Below, piece after piece: positions 1 to 12,470 of a DNA stretch of 55,159 nt. Position numbers and translations under genes: made by a program. Below the pieces are notes generated by a model that worked only from the letters and a program-made list of their open reading frames with translations, was not told where the DNA came from and ran no database searches. Every line of letters starts with the position of its first letter. Within the stretch, counting starts at the first letter, position 1. The stretch comes from Bradyrhizobium glycinis (GTDB taxonomy: Bacteria > Pseudomonadota > Alphaproteobacteria > Rhizobiales > Xanthobacteraceae). The stretch spans positions 1 to 55,159 of the forward strand of contig NZ_JACCHQ010000040.1 of the NCBI RefSeq assembly GCF_016031655.1, in the 5' to 3' direction.

Positions 1-291
1 GAACGCTACTTCCTGATGAGCCAAAACTACAGTCGAACGCAGGTTTTGCGCATTGTACGCACCCATTGGACCATCGAAAACGGCCTGCACTGGCCGCTCG
101 ATGTCATCCTCGCCGAGGATCTGGCCCGCAATCGCAAGGACAACGGCCCGGCCAACCTTGCCGTGCTCAGACGACTCGCCCTCAACGTCGCCAGAGCTCA
201 CCCCGATACAAAAATCTCCTTGCGCCTCAAGCTCAAGCGCGCCGGCTGGAACGATACCTTCTTCTTCGAACTCCTAGGCCACATGCGATAG
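1..291 (+). CDS. ISAs1-family transposase, C-terminal fragment cut by the window edge
   Basis: This is the last 96 codons of a DDE transposase; the reading frame is open from base 1, so it is truncated by the window and not by mutation. Visible features are the motif WTIENGLHWPLDV, which carries the last catalytic Glu of the DDE triad in ISAs1/H-repeat transposases, followed by DLARNRKDNGPANLAVLRR, typical of the family C-terminus. The protein cuts and joins the ends of its own element. The stop codon at 289-291 lies inside the terminal inverted repeat. The 5' part of what may be an identical gene is at 54968-55159. Confidence 0.88.
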   Translation, partial: ERYFLMSQNYSRTQVLRIVRTHWTIENGLHWPLDVILAEDLARNRKDNGPANLAVLRRLALNVARAHPDTKISLRLKLKRAGWNDTFFFELLGHMR

Positions 292-296
292 CCCTG
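1..296 (+). mobile_element. 3' end of an ISAs1-family insertion sequence (left edge)
   Basis: This is the right-hand end of an insertion sequence that continues beyond the window. It holds the end of the transposase gene, and the terminal inverted repeat (about 272-296) overlaps the stop codon. Read inward from 296, the repeat begins CAGGGCTATCGCATGTG. The left terminal repeat of the second copy at 54881 begins CAGGGGAATCGCATGTG, so 15 of 17 bases match. The 9 bases after the element, CCTGGAGGG (297-305), also lie immediately before the copy at 54881, as expected of a target duplication or a shared preferred target. Confidence 0.85.
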
Positions 297-474
297 CCTG
301 GAGGGGGAGGGTCGATCGCGCGAAGCGCGAGCGGGGTGGGGTGATCTCTCCACTCGGGCACTGTTGGATGTGGAGGCACCGTCACCCCACCCCGTCTCAC
401 ATTTCGCTGCGCTACATGTGAGCCGACCCACGGGCGGGCTACGCTCGTCCCGGACCCTCCAGGGGAGGGTAAGA
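297..474. repeat. Imperfect palindromic intergenic repeat, target of the ISAs1 copy
   Basis: About 175 bp fill the gap between the insertion sequence and the HxlR gene. The ends are complementary: CCTGGAGGGGGAGGGT at 297-312 and ACCCTCCAGGGGAGG at 454-468. Inner segments can also fold, for example the GCGCGAAGCGCG run near 317-328. Its outer 20 bases (454-473), reverse-complemented, are CTTACCCTCCCCTGGAGGGT. The same string except its last base abuts the second insertion sequence at 54862-54880. I see no coding content. Confidence 0.7.
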
Positions 475-480
475 GGCGCC

Positions 481-807
481 TCACCTCTTCCACCTCTCCG
501 CAAACCTGTGCAGCGGCATGAAGGTCTCGCACAATTCCCGGCCCAGCGGCGTCAGGCCGTAACCTCCACCGTCGCCCAGCTCCACGAAGCCCGCCTCGCG
601 CAGCTCGGTCAGCCGGGCCTGCAGCACCGTCGGTGAGGCCTCGTCGCAGGCGCTGCGCAGGGCGCGCGAGGTGAGGGGCTCATCGCGTAACTCCCACAGG
701 ATCCGCAAGGTCCAGCGCCGGCCGAGCAGGTCGAGCAAAGCCATGATCGGCCGCCCGGTGCGCGAGCCGCGGACGCTGCGTGTTGTCGTGCCAGCCTGTT
801 TCGTCAT
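481..807 (-). CDS. HxlR-family winged-helix transcriptional regulator
   Basis: This is a 108-residue DNA-binding protein. The HxlR signature MALLDLLGRRWTLRILWEL lies at about residues 22-40, followed by the recognition-helix region SPTVLQARLTELREAGFVEL and the wing GGGYGLTPLGREL. The N-terminal cysteine used by redox-sensing members such as HypR is absent, so a ligand or thiol signal cannot be assigned. AGAGG stands 5-9 bases before the ATG at 807. The gene is divergent from the carboxymuconolactone-decarboxylase-family gene at 879, and the 71-bp gap contains two copies of one dyad. The simplest reading is that it controls both genes. Length is normal for the family. Confidence 0.9.
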   Translation of the reverse strand: MTKQAGTTTRSVRGSRTGRPIMALLDLLGRRWTLRILWELRDEPLTSRALRSACDEASPTVLQARLTELREAGFVELGDGGGYGLTPLGRELCETFMPLHRFAERWKR

Positions 808-824
808 CGTCGCCTCTTGCGTCG

Positions 825-865
825 TGCTACAGATAATGTAGCATCATGCTACGATAAATGTAGCA
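825..865. promoter_or_regulatory. Duplicated dyad operator, probable HxlR binding site
   Basis: Two dyads of identical layout stand side by side: TGCTAC-N7-GTAGCA at 825-843 and again at 847-865, offset by 22 bp (about two helical turns). The inner half-sites also form a perfect 15-bp palindrome, GTAGCATCATGCTAC (838-852). They fill the space between the divergent starts at 807 and 879. Binding by the adjacent HxlR protein is inferred from position and symmetry. Confidence 0.75.
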
Positions 866-878
866 ATGGAATTGGCCC

Positions 879-1436
879 ATGTCCGACGCCATGCCGCGCA
901 TCGCCCCGCTCACCCCGCCTTATCCCCCGGACATCCAGGCGCAGTTCGACCGCATCATGCGCGGTGCGCCGCCGCTGATGCTGTTCCGGGTGATGGCGGG
1001 CCATGGCCGCGCCTGGGACAGGTTTCGCGCCGGCGGGCTGCTTGATCCGGGGCCGCTCTCGCTGCGCCAGCGCGAGATCGTCATCGACCGCACCTGTGCG
1101 CTGAACAGATGCGAGTACGAATGGGGTGTGCATGTCGCGATCTTTGCCGGGCCGGCGAAGCTCACCGAAGAGGAGGTGCGTGCGACCGTGCTGGGTGATG
1201 CGACGTCGGCCTGCTGGTCGCCGGCCGAGCAAGCGCTGATCGCAGCTGTCGACGCGCTGCATCATCGCGCGACGTTGAGCGACGACGAATTCGCCGCGCT
1301 CTCCGCGCACTACGACGAGGCGCAGATCCTCGAGATCATGCTGCTGTGCGGCTTCTATCGCACGGTGTCGTATCTGGCGAACGGGCTACGACTGCCGCTG
1401 GAGGAGAACGCGGCGCGGTTTCCGGCCGAGCTGTAA
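879..1436 (+). CDS. Carboxymuconolactone decarboxylase/AhpD-like family protein
   Basis: This is a 185-residue alpha-helical protein of the AhpD-like superfamily. The family core is CALNRCEYEWGVH at residues 73-85, with Cys73, Cys78, Glu81 and His85 in the AhpD-type arrangement, although the two cysteines are four residues apart rather than the CxxC of true AhpD. Members range from gamma-carboxymuconolactone decarboxylase to peroxidase-linked thiol reductants, so the substrate is open. The C-terminal half (ILEIMLLCGFYRTVSYLANG) is the usual second helix pair. The divergent HxlR gene and shared dyads suggest induction by a reactive electrophile, quinone or aromatic compound, but that is inference. 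Confidence 0.85.
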   Translation: MSDAMPRIAPLTPPYPPDIQAQFDRIMRGAPPLMLFRVMAGHGRAWDRFRAGGLLDPGPLSLRQREIVIDRTCALNRCEYEWGVHVAIFAGPAKLTEEEVRATVLGDATSACWSPAEQALIAAVDALHHRATLSDDEFAALSAHYDEAQILEIMLLCGFYRTVSYLANGLRLPLEENAARFPAEL

Positions 1437-1440
1437 CCGC

Positions 1441-1527
1441 CGTCATTGCGAGGAGCCCTTGCGACGAAGCAATCCAGAATCCCTCTGCGGAAAGATTCTG
1501 GATTGCTTCGCTTCGCTCGCAATGACG
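1441..1527. repeat. REP-like palindrome, GTCATTGCGAGG family
   Basis: A long inverted repeat begins CGTCATTGCGAGGAGC and ends GCTCGCAATGACG; the inner arms include AAGCAATCCAGAAT and ATTCTGGATTGCTT. The same family recurs at 6150-6236 and 15062-15183. It lies between two convergent genes and may act as a transcription barrier. Confidence 0.85.
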
Positions 1528-1546
1528 AGTGGGAAGAGCGCGCGCC

Positions 1547-2554
1547 TTAAGCCACGCCCGCGCGGAGCAGATCGTGCAGGTGCACGATCCCGACCACCTT
1601 GTTCGCTTCGGTCACCAGCAGCGTGGTGATCTTGCGCGTGTTCAGCACCTCGATCATCTCGGTCGCGAGCATCGAAGGCGGCACGGTCTTGGGCTGTTTC
1701 GTCATGATCTCGTCGACGGTCACCGTCAGCAGATCGGGCCGCATGTGACGGCGCAGATCGCCGTCGGTGATGATGCCGACGGCCTCGCCGGCGTCGTTGA
1801 CGATACAGACGCAGCCGAGCCCCTTGGCCGACATCTCGACCACGGCTTCCGACATCTCGGTGCCGAGTGGCTTGAGCGGAATCTCCGCGCCGGTGCGCAT
1901 GTAGTCGCGGACGAATTTCAGCATCGCGCCGAGCTTGCCGCCGGGGTGGAAATGCGCGAACTCCAGCGCCGTGAAGCCGCGCCCTTCGAGCAGCGCGATC
2001 GCGAGCGCGTCGCCGATCGCGGCCTGCATCAGCGTCGAGGTGGTCGGCGCCAGATTGTGCGGGCAGGCCTCGCGCGCCTTCGGCAGCTCGATCACGAGAT
2101 CGGCGGCCTGGCCGAGCGAGGACAACGCGTTCGAGGTCACCGCGATCATGGGGATCGCAAAGCGCGCCGAATAGTTCACGAGGTTCTTCATCTCCGGCTG
2201 CTCGCCGGACCAGGACAGCGCCATGATGACGTCGTCGGGCGTGATCATGCCGAGGTCGCCATGACCGGCTTCGGCGGCGTGCACGAAGAAGGAAGGCGTG
2301 CCGGTCGAGGCGAGCGTGGCGGCGATCTTGCGGCCCATATGGCCCGACTTGCCGAGCCCGGTGACGATGACGCGGCCCTTGGCGTTGCGGATCAGCTCGA
2401 CCGCCTTGGCGAAGGGCTCGCCCAACGGGCCGCGCAGCGCGGCAGCGAGCGCGTTGATGCCGCCGCTCTCCGTCTCCAGGGTGCGGAGCGCGGATTCGAC
2501 GCTTGTCGGAATGGAGCCGGATGATTGGGTCATCAGCGGTTTCGAGCTCGGCAT
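1547..2554 (-). CDS. kdsD: D-arabinose 5-phosphate isomerase (KdsD/KpsF family)
   Basis: It interconverts D-ribulose 5-phosphate and D-arabinose 5-phosphate, the first committed supply step for Kdo in lipopolysaccharide. The 335-residue length matches E. coli KdsD (328). A sugar-isomerase (SIS) domain comes first, with VTGLGKSGHMGRKIA, then HAAEAGHGDLGMI and ALSWSGEQPE. Two CBS domains follow: MSEAVVEMSAKGLGCVCIV...GIITDGDLRRHM and VDEIMTKQPKTVPP...GIVHLHDLLRAG. The start at 2554 (MPSSKPL) is chosen over an upstream ATG at 2605; 2533 (MTQSSGS) is also possible. No other Kdo gene is adjacent. Cytoplasmic. Confidence 0.93.
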   Translation of the reverse strand: MPSSKPLMTQSSGSIPTSVESALRTLETESGGINALAAALRGPLGEPFAKAVELIRNAKGRVIVTGLGKSGHMGRKIAATLASTGTPSFFVHAAEAGHGDLGMITPDDVIMALSWSGEQPEMKNLVNYSARFAIPMIAVTSNALSSLGQAADLVIELPKAREACPHNLAPTTSTLMQAAIGDALAIALLEGRGFTALEFAHFHPGGKLGAMLKFVRDYMRTGAEIPLKPLGTEMSEAVVEMSAKGLGCVCIVNDAGEAVGIITDGDLRRHMRPDLLTVTVDEIMTKQPKTVPPSMLATEMIEVLNTRKITTLLVTEANKVVGIVHLHDLLRAGVA

Positions 2555-2652
2555 GGTCGGGTCCAGGGAGGAGGGGCGTTCGCCCAATTGGCGCCTGCTT
2601 AGCACGCCCCGATCAGCGAGGCGACGCGCGCCCGAACGCCCTCAACGGGTCA

Positions 2653-2688
2653 TTAACCATAATTGTTTTAACTCCATTAACGATGGTT
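2653..2688. promoter_or_regulatory. AT-rich TTAACCAT-type element with inverted arms
   Basis: In the gap between kdsD and the divergent beta-barrel gene, a TTAACCAT octamer (2653-2660) matches the half-site reported for the cell-cycle regulator CtrA in alphaproteobacteria. Two more TTAA tetramers follow, and AACCAT (2655-2660) pairs with ATGGTT (2683-2688). CtrA binding is only a suggestion. Confidence 0.3.
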
Positions 2689-2746
2689 CCCGCCAGCCGG
2701 CGGGGATGATCGAGAAAGTGTTTGATTCCGTTGGGGTATTTCAATC

Positions 2747-4486
2747 GTGGGGTCGTCTCCAGGCAGGGGCCGGAGCACTGTCGCGCATGTCCTGCGCGCC
2801 GCTTTGCCGTGCCTCGCGCTGATCACCCTCGCAAGCGGCCCGGCGTCCGCCCAAAGCCTCACGCCCGACCTGTTCAATCCTAACCGCGGCGGCTTCGCCT
2901 CGCCCGACACGCTGCCGACCCGCCGCACCGCCGGCGTGCCCCAGCCACCCTCCGACGCCTTGCCCAGACTGCCCGATCCCAACGCCGACCCGCGCCAGCG
3001 CCAGCAGACGCCGGCGAGCTCGCGTGTCGGTCAGGTCCCGAGCTACGGCCTGCCTGCCGCCACCGGCGCGAGCGGCTCCGGCTACGACTCGCTCAATCGC
3101 AAGCGCCAGCAGCCCAAGCTCCATCCGGGCCAGCCGAAGCCCAAGCGCCCGGCCGGTCCCGGCTCGCCGCCGCCCGCAACGCCGGCCGCGACCCTGGGTC
3201 CGCCGCGCATCGCGCCGCCGCCGTCCGAGACCGCGCACAAGGCGCCGGTGCCGGCAGCGATGGCGGGCAACGTGCCCGGCCAGCCGCTGCGCCGCCGCCT
3301 CAAGGCCGATGACGATCCGTTCGGCGCGGTCGGCGATTACGCCGGCAGCTTCCTGATCAAGGGCGGGCTCGAGCTCTCTGCCGGCTACGACAGCAATCCG
3401 ACGCGCCTCAACAAGCCGGTCGGCTCGCCCGCCTATGTGATCGCGCCCGATCTGCTCGTGGTGTCGGATTGGGAGCGCCACGCGCTGGTCGCCGACTTAC
3501 GCGGCTCGTTCTCGGGCTACACCAACGACATGCCGGCGACGATCAACGGCTTCGCCTCGCCGTCGCCGGTCGAGGCCAACCGTCCCGATTTCAACGGCCA
3601 TGTCGATGGCCGGCTCGACGTCACCCGCGATTTCAAGCTGACCTCGCAGCTGCGCCTACGGCTCGCCACCGACAATCCCGGCAGCCCCAACGTGCAGGCC
3701 GGGCTGCAGAGATATCCGGTCTACGCCGCCTACGGCACGACGCTCGGCTTCGACCAGACCTTCAATCGCTTCCAGGTCGCCGCCGGCGCCACGATCGACC
3801 GCACCGCCTACACCGATTCGAAGCTCACCGACGGCTCGACCTTCAGCAACGACGACCGCAACTTCAACCAATATGGCGGCGTCGGCCGCTTCTCCTACGA
3901 CCTCAAGCCCGGCCTCAAACCCTTCGTCGAGGTCCAGGGCGACACCCGCGTCCACGACCAGGCCGCCGACCGCAACGGCTACTTGCGCGATTCCAACGGC
4001 GGCTATGCCAAGGTCGGCTCGTCCTTCGAGTTCTCGCGCATTCTCACCGGCGAGATCTCGGTCGGCTATTCCGCGCGCAGCTATACCGACCCGCGCCTCA
4101 GCCAGCTTTCCGGCTTCCTCACCACCGGCTCCCTGATCTGGAGCGCCAGCGGCCTCACCACGGTGAAGTTCTTCACCGACACGCAGATCTCGGAGACCAC
4201 GGTCGCCGGCTCCTCCGGCGTCCTGGTGCGCACCTACTCAGCCGAAGTCGATCACGACTTCCGCCGCTGGCTCACCGCGGTCGGCAAGTTCACCTACGGC
4301 ACGCTCGACTATCAGGGCCAGAACCGCAACGACAAGACCTACTCGCTCGAAAGCAGCCTGATCTACAAGCTCAACCGCAACATCTGGGTGAAAGGCACGC
4401 TGCGCCACGACATCCTGGATTCGAACCAGGCTGGCTCGAGCTCGCAGGGGACGGTGGTGCTGCTGGGGGTGAGGCTGCAGAATTGA
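2747..4486 (+). CDS. Outer-membrane beta-barrel protein (BBP2-like porin family)
   Basis: This is a 579-residue exported protein. A signal peptide (about residues 14-36, LRAALPCLALITLASGPASA, cut before QS) is followed by a Pro/Ala-rich disordered linker to about residue 190. The C-terminal two thirds are amphipathic beta strands with alternating aromatics (LELSAGYDSNPTRL, FSGYTND, SVGYSARSYTDP, GTLRHDI). This fits the putative beta-barrel porin 2 family, which resembles exopolysaccharide and surface-polymer barrels. The start is GTG at 2747: an in-frame TGA lies at 2723-2725 and there is no ATG between. A role in surface-polymer passage or anchoring is inference; no polymer cluster is adjacent. 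Confidence 0.8.
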   Translation: MGSSPGRGRSTVAHVLRAALPCLALITLASGPASAQSLTPDLFNPNRGGFASPDTLPTRRTAGVPQPPSDALPRLPDPNADPRQRQQTPASSRVGQVPSYGLPAATGASGSGYDSLNRKRQQPKLHPGQPKPKRPAGPGSPPPATPAATLGPPRIAPPPSETAHKAPVPAAMAGNVPGQPLRRRLKADDDPFGAVGDYAGSFLIKGGLELSAGYDSNPTRLNKPVGSPAYVIAPDLLVVSDWERHALVADLRGSFSGYTNDMPATINGFASPSPVEANRPDFNGHVDGRLDVTRDFKLTSQLRLRLATDNPGSPNVQAGLQRYPVYAAYGTTLGFDQTFNRFQVAAGATIDRTAYTDSKLTDGSTFSNDDRNFNQYGGVGRFSYDLKPGLKPFVEVQGDTRVHDQAADRNGYLRDSNGGYAKVGSSFEFSRILTGEISVGYSARSYTDPRLSQLSGFLTTGSLIWSASGLTTVKFFTDTQISETTVAGSSGVLVRTYSAEVDHDFRRWLTAVGKFTYGTLDYQGQNRNDKTYSLESSLIYKLNRNIWVKGTLRHDILDSNQAGSSSQGTVVLLGVRLQN

Positions 4487-4540
4487 GGCAGTTGTTAGCG
4501 CGCCTCATTAGACGAAGCGCGAGACCCGGCTCTCTTCGAT

Positions 4541-4645
4541 CGTCATTGCGGGGCGCGCCAATAGGCGCGAACCCGGAATCCATAGAGCGTCAGCGCTTGT
4601 GGATGAATGGATTCCGGGCTCGCGCTCCGCGCGCCCCGGAATGAC
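4541..4645. repeat. Palindromic intergenic repeat, GTCATTGCGGGGCGCG family
   Basis: It opens CGTCATTGCGGGGCGCGCC and closes GCGCGCCCCGGAATGAC. Inner arms AACCCGGAATCCAT and ATGGATTCCGGGCT pair. It sits between the convergent barrel and gltD genes and probably forms a cruciform or hairpin. Confidence 0.8.
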
Positions 4646-4653
4646 CAGCTTAC

Positions 4654-6105
4654 CTACCGCGGCAGATCCGTCTTCCCCATCAGGAACGTGTCGATCGACC
4701 GCGCGCACAGCCGGCCCTCGCGGATCGCCCACACCACCAGCGATTGGCCGCGGCGCATGTCGCCGGCGGTGAACACGTTCGGGCGCGAGGTCTGGTAGTC
4801 CAGTGTGTTGGCCTTGACGTTGCCGCGCGGGTCGAGCTCGACCGCGAGCAGCTTTAGGAGGCCCTCGTGCACGGGATGGACGAAGCCCATTGCCAGCAGG
4901 ACGAGCTCGGCCTCGAGCTCGAACTCGGTGCCGGCAATCGGCTTGAACTTGTCGTCGACGCGGACGCAGTGCAGCTTCTTGACCTGGCCGTTCTCGCCGG
5001 AGAACTTCTGGGTCAGCACGGCGTATTCGCGGATCGCGCCTTCGGCTTGGCTCGACGAGGTCCGCATCTTCAGCGGCCAATTCGGCCAGGTCAGGCCCTT
5101 GTTCTCGCGCTCGGGCGGCGCGGGCATGATCTCGAGCTGGGTCACCGACAGCGCGCCCTGGCGCAGCGAGGTGCCGATGCAGTCGCTTCCGGTGTCGCCG
5201 CCGCCGATGACGACGACATGCTTGCCGCCGGCCAGGATCTCCTGGACGCCGCCGAGCGGCTCCTCGGAGACGCGGCGGTTCTGCTGCGGCAGGAAGTCCA
5301 TGGCGTAGTGGATGCCGGCGAGCTCGCGGCCGGGGATCGGCAGGTCGCGCGGCGCTTCCGCGCCGCCGGTGAGCGCCACCGCATCGTATTCGTTGAGCAG
5401 CTCGCGCGGATCGACGTTGCCCTCAGCCCCGACATGGCTGTTGTAGTGGAAGGTGACGCCTTCGGCTTCCATCTGCTTGACGCGGCGGTCGATGACGCCC
5501 TTCTCCATCTTGAAGTCGGGAATGCCGTAGCGCAACAGGCCGCCGGCCTTGGCATACTTCTCGTAGACGTGGACGTCGTGGCCGGCGCGCGCCAGCTGCT
5601 GCGCGCAGGCCATGCCGGCCGGACCCGAGCCGATCACCGCGACCTTCTTGCCGGTCTTCTCCGCGGCGACTTCAGGCTTGAGCCAGCCATTGTCCCAGGC
5701 GCGGTCGACGATCGCGCATTCGATGGTCTTGATGGTGACGGGGTTGTCGTCGATGTTGAGCGTGCAGGACGCTTCGCACGGCGCCGGGCAAATGCGCCCC
5801 GTGAACTCCGGGAAATTGTTGGTCGAGTGCAGGTTGCGCGAGGCTTCTTCCCAATTGCCCTGATAGACGAGGTCGTTCCAGTCCGGGATCTGGTTGTTGA
5901 CCGGACAGCCCGGCGTGCCGGGCGCGACCGAGCCGGTGCCGTGGCAATAGGGAATGCCGCAATTCATGCAGCGCGCGGCTTGGTCGCGCACCTCCTTTTC
6001 GGAGAGCGGAACGACAAACTCGTGAAAATGCTTAAGTCGCTCGGCGACCGGGGTGTACTTGCGGTCGTGCCGTTCGATTTCCAGAAAACCCGTGATCTTG
6101 CCCAT
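4654..6105 (-). CDS. gltD: Glutamate synthase (NADPH) small subunit
   Basis: This is the NADPH-oxidising FAD subunit that feeds electrons to GltB so that glutamine plus 2-oxoglutarate becomes two glutamates. At 483 residues it is close to usual size. The N-terminal iron-sulfur cysteines lie in RCMNCGIPYCHG, GTPGCPVNN and GRICPAPCEASC; the FAD site is VIGSGPAGMACAQQLARAG and the NADPH site VVVIGGGDTGSDC. The C-terminus GDMRRGQSLVVWAIREGR is typical. The start is MGKITGFLEIERHDR at 6105. An in-frame upstream extension to 6180 is encoded by the palindromic repeat and is rejected. It lies 144 bp downstream of gltB, same strand, and is probably co-transcribed. Confidence 0.96.
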   Translation of the reverse strand: MGKITGFLEIERHDRKYTPVAERLKHFHEFVVPLSEKEVRDQAARCMNCGIPYCHGTGSVAPGTPGCPVNNQIPDWNDLVYQGNWEEASRNLHSTNNFPEFTGRICPAPCEASCTLNIDDNPVTIKTIECAIVDRAWDNGWLKPEVAAEKTGKKVAVIGSGPAGMACAQQLARAGHDVHVYEKYAKAGGLLRYGIPDFKMEKGVIDRRVKQMEAEGVTFHYNSHVGAEGNVDPRELLNEYDAVALTGGAEAPRDLPIPGRELAGIHYAMDFLPQQNRRVSEEPLGGVQEILAGGKHVVVIGGGDTGSDCIGTSLRQGALSVTQLEIMPAPPERENKGLTWPNWPLKMRTSSSQAEGAIREYAVLTQKFSGENGQVKKLHCVRVDDKFKPIAGTEFELEAELVLLAMGFVHPVHEGLLKLLAVELDPRGNVKANTLDYQTSRPNVFTAGDMRRGQSLVVWAIREGRLCARSIDTFLMGKTDLPR

Positions 6106-6149
6106 TAAACCCGAAGTCCCTGCCGCTTGGTCGTTTGTTGCTTCCTCAC

Positions 6150-6236
6150 CGTCATTGCGAGGAGCGAAGCGACGAAGCAATCCAGTCTGCTGCCTAAGGA
6201 GAAGGTCTGGATTGCTTCGCTACGCTCGCAATGACG
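6150..6236. repeat. REP-like palindrome between gltB and gltD
   Basis: Same family as 1441-1527: CGTCATTGCGAGGAGCG at one end, CGCTCGCAATGACG at the other, with inner CAATCCAG/CTGGATTG arms. Lying inside an operon, its RNA would form a large hairpin that could damp or stabilise gltD relative to gltB. Confidence 0.85.
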
Positions 6237-6249
6237 GGCGCTGATAGTC

Positions 6250-10995
<4,746 letters not shown>

Positions 10996-11486
10996 TGTTC
11001 CTGTCCTCTCCATGCGGCAAGCTGCCTCACCGCCATCTTCGGCGCACCTTGGGCGTCCCGCGGCACCCGCTCCTGGGCCACCGCTCGTCCGCTGCGAGCC
11101 GCATTTTCTTAAATTCAGGCCTAGGCGCTCTTCGTCCCCGAGAGCGGCTTTGCCTGGTACCTTGCCGGCGCTCGAGAGCACCAGTTCTCGCTGCAATCCC
11201 TATGCCGGAACCGCAAGCAAAATTGAGACAGTCTTCCTGTCCTAACCATCACCTTGCCAAATTTTTGTCTAGCACACAAGCGCGCGGAAGTCCCGATTCC
11301 GCAGAAGTCAATCGATCGCTTTCCAAAAGTTGCGCAGCGCCGGTTTTGAGGCAAACGCGCCCTGATCCGGCCCCGCCGGCGCCGAAATCCCCAACGAAGC
11401 TTCGGATCAACCCTTCGGAAGGCGCGCCACGCCGCGAGAAGCGAAAGAGGGCGGCCACCGGAGGGCCTGACAGGAGCGTCTGGATC
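10996..11486. other. 491-bp gap: divergent promoter region of gltB and the exported protein
   Basis: No convincing gene was found on either strand. Long frames here are extensions of gltB or of the downstream gene without family similarity. The region must hold the gltB promoter, for which one weak -24/-12 candidate is listed separately, and the promoter of the gene at 11487. Confidence 0.5.
11193..11208 (-). promoter_or_regulatory. Weak sigma-54-like -24/-12 element upstream of gltB
   Basis: On the minus strand the sequence reads CGGCATAGGGATTGCA, with GG and GC separated by 10 bases as required for RpoN, and TTGCA at -12. The -24 block is CGGCAT rather than TGGCAC. It lies about 200 bp before the gltB start. 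Nitrogen control through NtrC would be biologically sensible, but chance matches are common. Confidence 0.25.
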
Positions 11487-12227
11487 ATGAAGTTTTTCAC
11501 AGGATGTGTGGCCGCCGCCGCGCTGGTGCTGGCTGCCAGTGCGGGGCATGCTCAGGTTCCCGCCGGCGGTATCGCGAGAGGAGCCGTTATCGCGGTCTCG
11601 GATTTCGACGGGCCCTACGCGCCGCCGCAGGCTGCTCCGCCGCGTTACGGTTATGGCCACTACGAGGAGCGCGGCCCTGCGCTGGCCCTGTTGCCGCCGA
11701 CCGAGGTTTACGCCGTGCTGCGCGAAAACGGCTTCTCGCCGCTCGGCATTCCGCGCCTGCGCGGCAGCGTCTACACGATCGCGGTGATCGACAGAAGCGG
11801 CGACGATGGCCGGCTGGTGATCGACGCCCGCGACGGGCGGATCATCCGCTTCATGCCCGCCACTGATGCCTATGGCATGGCGCCAGCCTATGACGAACCT
11901 GCCGTCGCGCCTTATGGTCCGCAAACCGCGCTGCCGCCGCCGACCGTGATCCGCAGCGGTCCGCCGCGCCCACCGGCGTCGATCCCGCATGTGGCAAGCC
12001 GCGCCGTGCCGCTGCCGAAGGCCGCCCCGCGGCGCGCCGAGACGCCGGTCGCCGTTGCCAAGCCGGCGGAGCCTGCCGCGCAGCAGGTGCAGGCCCAGCC
12101 CGCGCAGCAAGCCGCCGTGGTGCAAGCCAAGCCGGCCGAAGCCGCGGCACCCACGGTTGGTCAGGCCAAGCCCCTGCCGACGATCCTGCCGACGCAGGAC
12201 ATGCCGGCCGCGCAGGGGCTGGATTAG
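11487..12227 (+). CDS. Exported Ala/Pro-rich hypothetical protein
   Basis: This 246-residue protein has a clear signal peptide (MKFFTGCVAAAALVLAASAGHAQ, cut after HA). Residues about 63-115 form a small folded segment (TEVYAVLRENGFSPLGIPRLRGSVYTIAV followed by GRLVIDARDGRIIRFMPA) that resembles a PepSY-like beta-alpha unit. The rest is a disordered tail of Pro, Ala, Gln and Lys repeats (PAEPAAQQVQAQPAQQAAVV). The function is unknown. A periplasmic location is expected. The start is ATG 11487; the frame is open further upstream but without signal-peptide logic or family similarity. Confidence 0.75.
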   Translation: MKFFTGCVAAAALVLAASAGHAQVPAGGIARGAVIAVSDFDGPYAPPQAAPPRYGYGHYEERGPALALLPPTEVYAVLRENGFSPLGIPRLRGSVYTIAVIDRSGDDGRLVIDARDGRIIRFMPATDAYGMAPAYDEPAVAPYGPQTALPPPTVIRSGPPRPPASIPHVASRAVPLPKAAPRRAETPVAVAKPAEPAAQQVQAQPAQQAAVVQAKPAEAAAPTVGQAKPLPTILPTQDMPAAQGLD

Positions 12228-12270
12228 GGCGATGCGAGTTTGAAGCGACAGTGCCCATCACACCCTCGCT

Positions 12271-12398
12271 GTCGTCCCGGCGAAGGCGGGGACCCATAAC
12301 CCCAGGGAGCGGTTTGGCGATGACTAGGAGTCCGGTACTCGCACCTCATCCCCACCGATAGATCACGCGGTATGGGTCCCCGCCTTCGCGGGGACGAC
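12271..12398. repeat. Inverted repeat, GTCGTCCCGGCGAAGGCGGGGAC family
   Basis: The 128-bp element has near-perfect complementary ends: GTCGTCCCGGCGAAGGCGGG at 12271-12290 and CCCGCCTTCGCGGGGACGAC at 12379-12398. The centre (about 70 bp) is unrelated sequence. It lies between convergent genes. Confidence 0.85.
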
Positions 12399-12422
12399 AT
12401 CCGGGAGAGAGTTGGCCAAAAC

Positions 12423-12452
12423 AAAAGGCGCCTGAGACCTCAGGCGCCTTTT
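12423..12452 (-). terminator. Bidirectional-looking intrinsic terminator
   Basis: Perfect inverted arms AAAAGGCGCCTGAG and CTCAGGCGCCTTTT are separated by 2 bases, with T runs at both ends. It lies 18 bp after the stop of the hydrolase at 12471 on the minus strand. Confidence 0.85.
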
Positions 12453-12470
12453 GCAATCACAGCAATCACC

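Noticed and set aside
4867..6108. A 413-codon plus-strand frame opposite gltD, and similar frames at 16711-17838 and 18455-20017
   Set aside because: Each mirrors a gene with clear catalytic motifs; composition is that of shadow frames.
6106..6180. N-terminal extension of gltD (and of the DUF3237 and dctQ genes) through intergenic repeats
   Set aside because: The added residues are translations of the palindromic repeats, and well-placed starts matching family N-termini exist downstream.
12271..12398. Repeats as a CRISPR array
   Set aside because: All repeats in the window are single dispersed palindromes; there are no regular short direct repeats with spacers and no cas genes.
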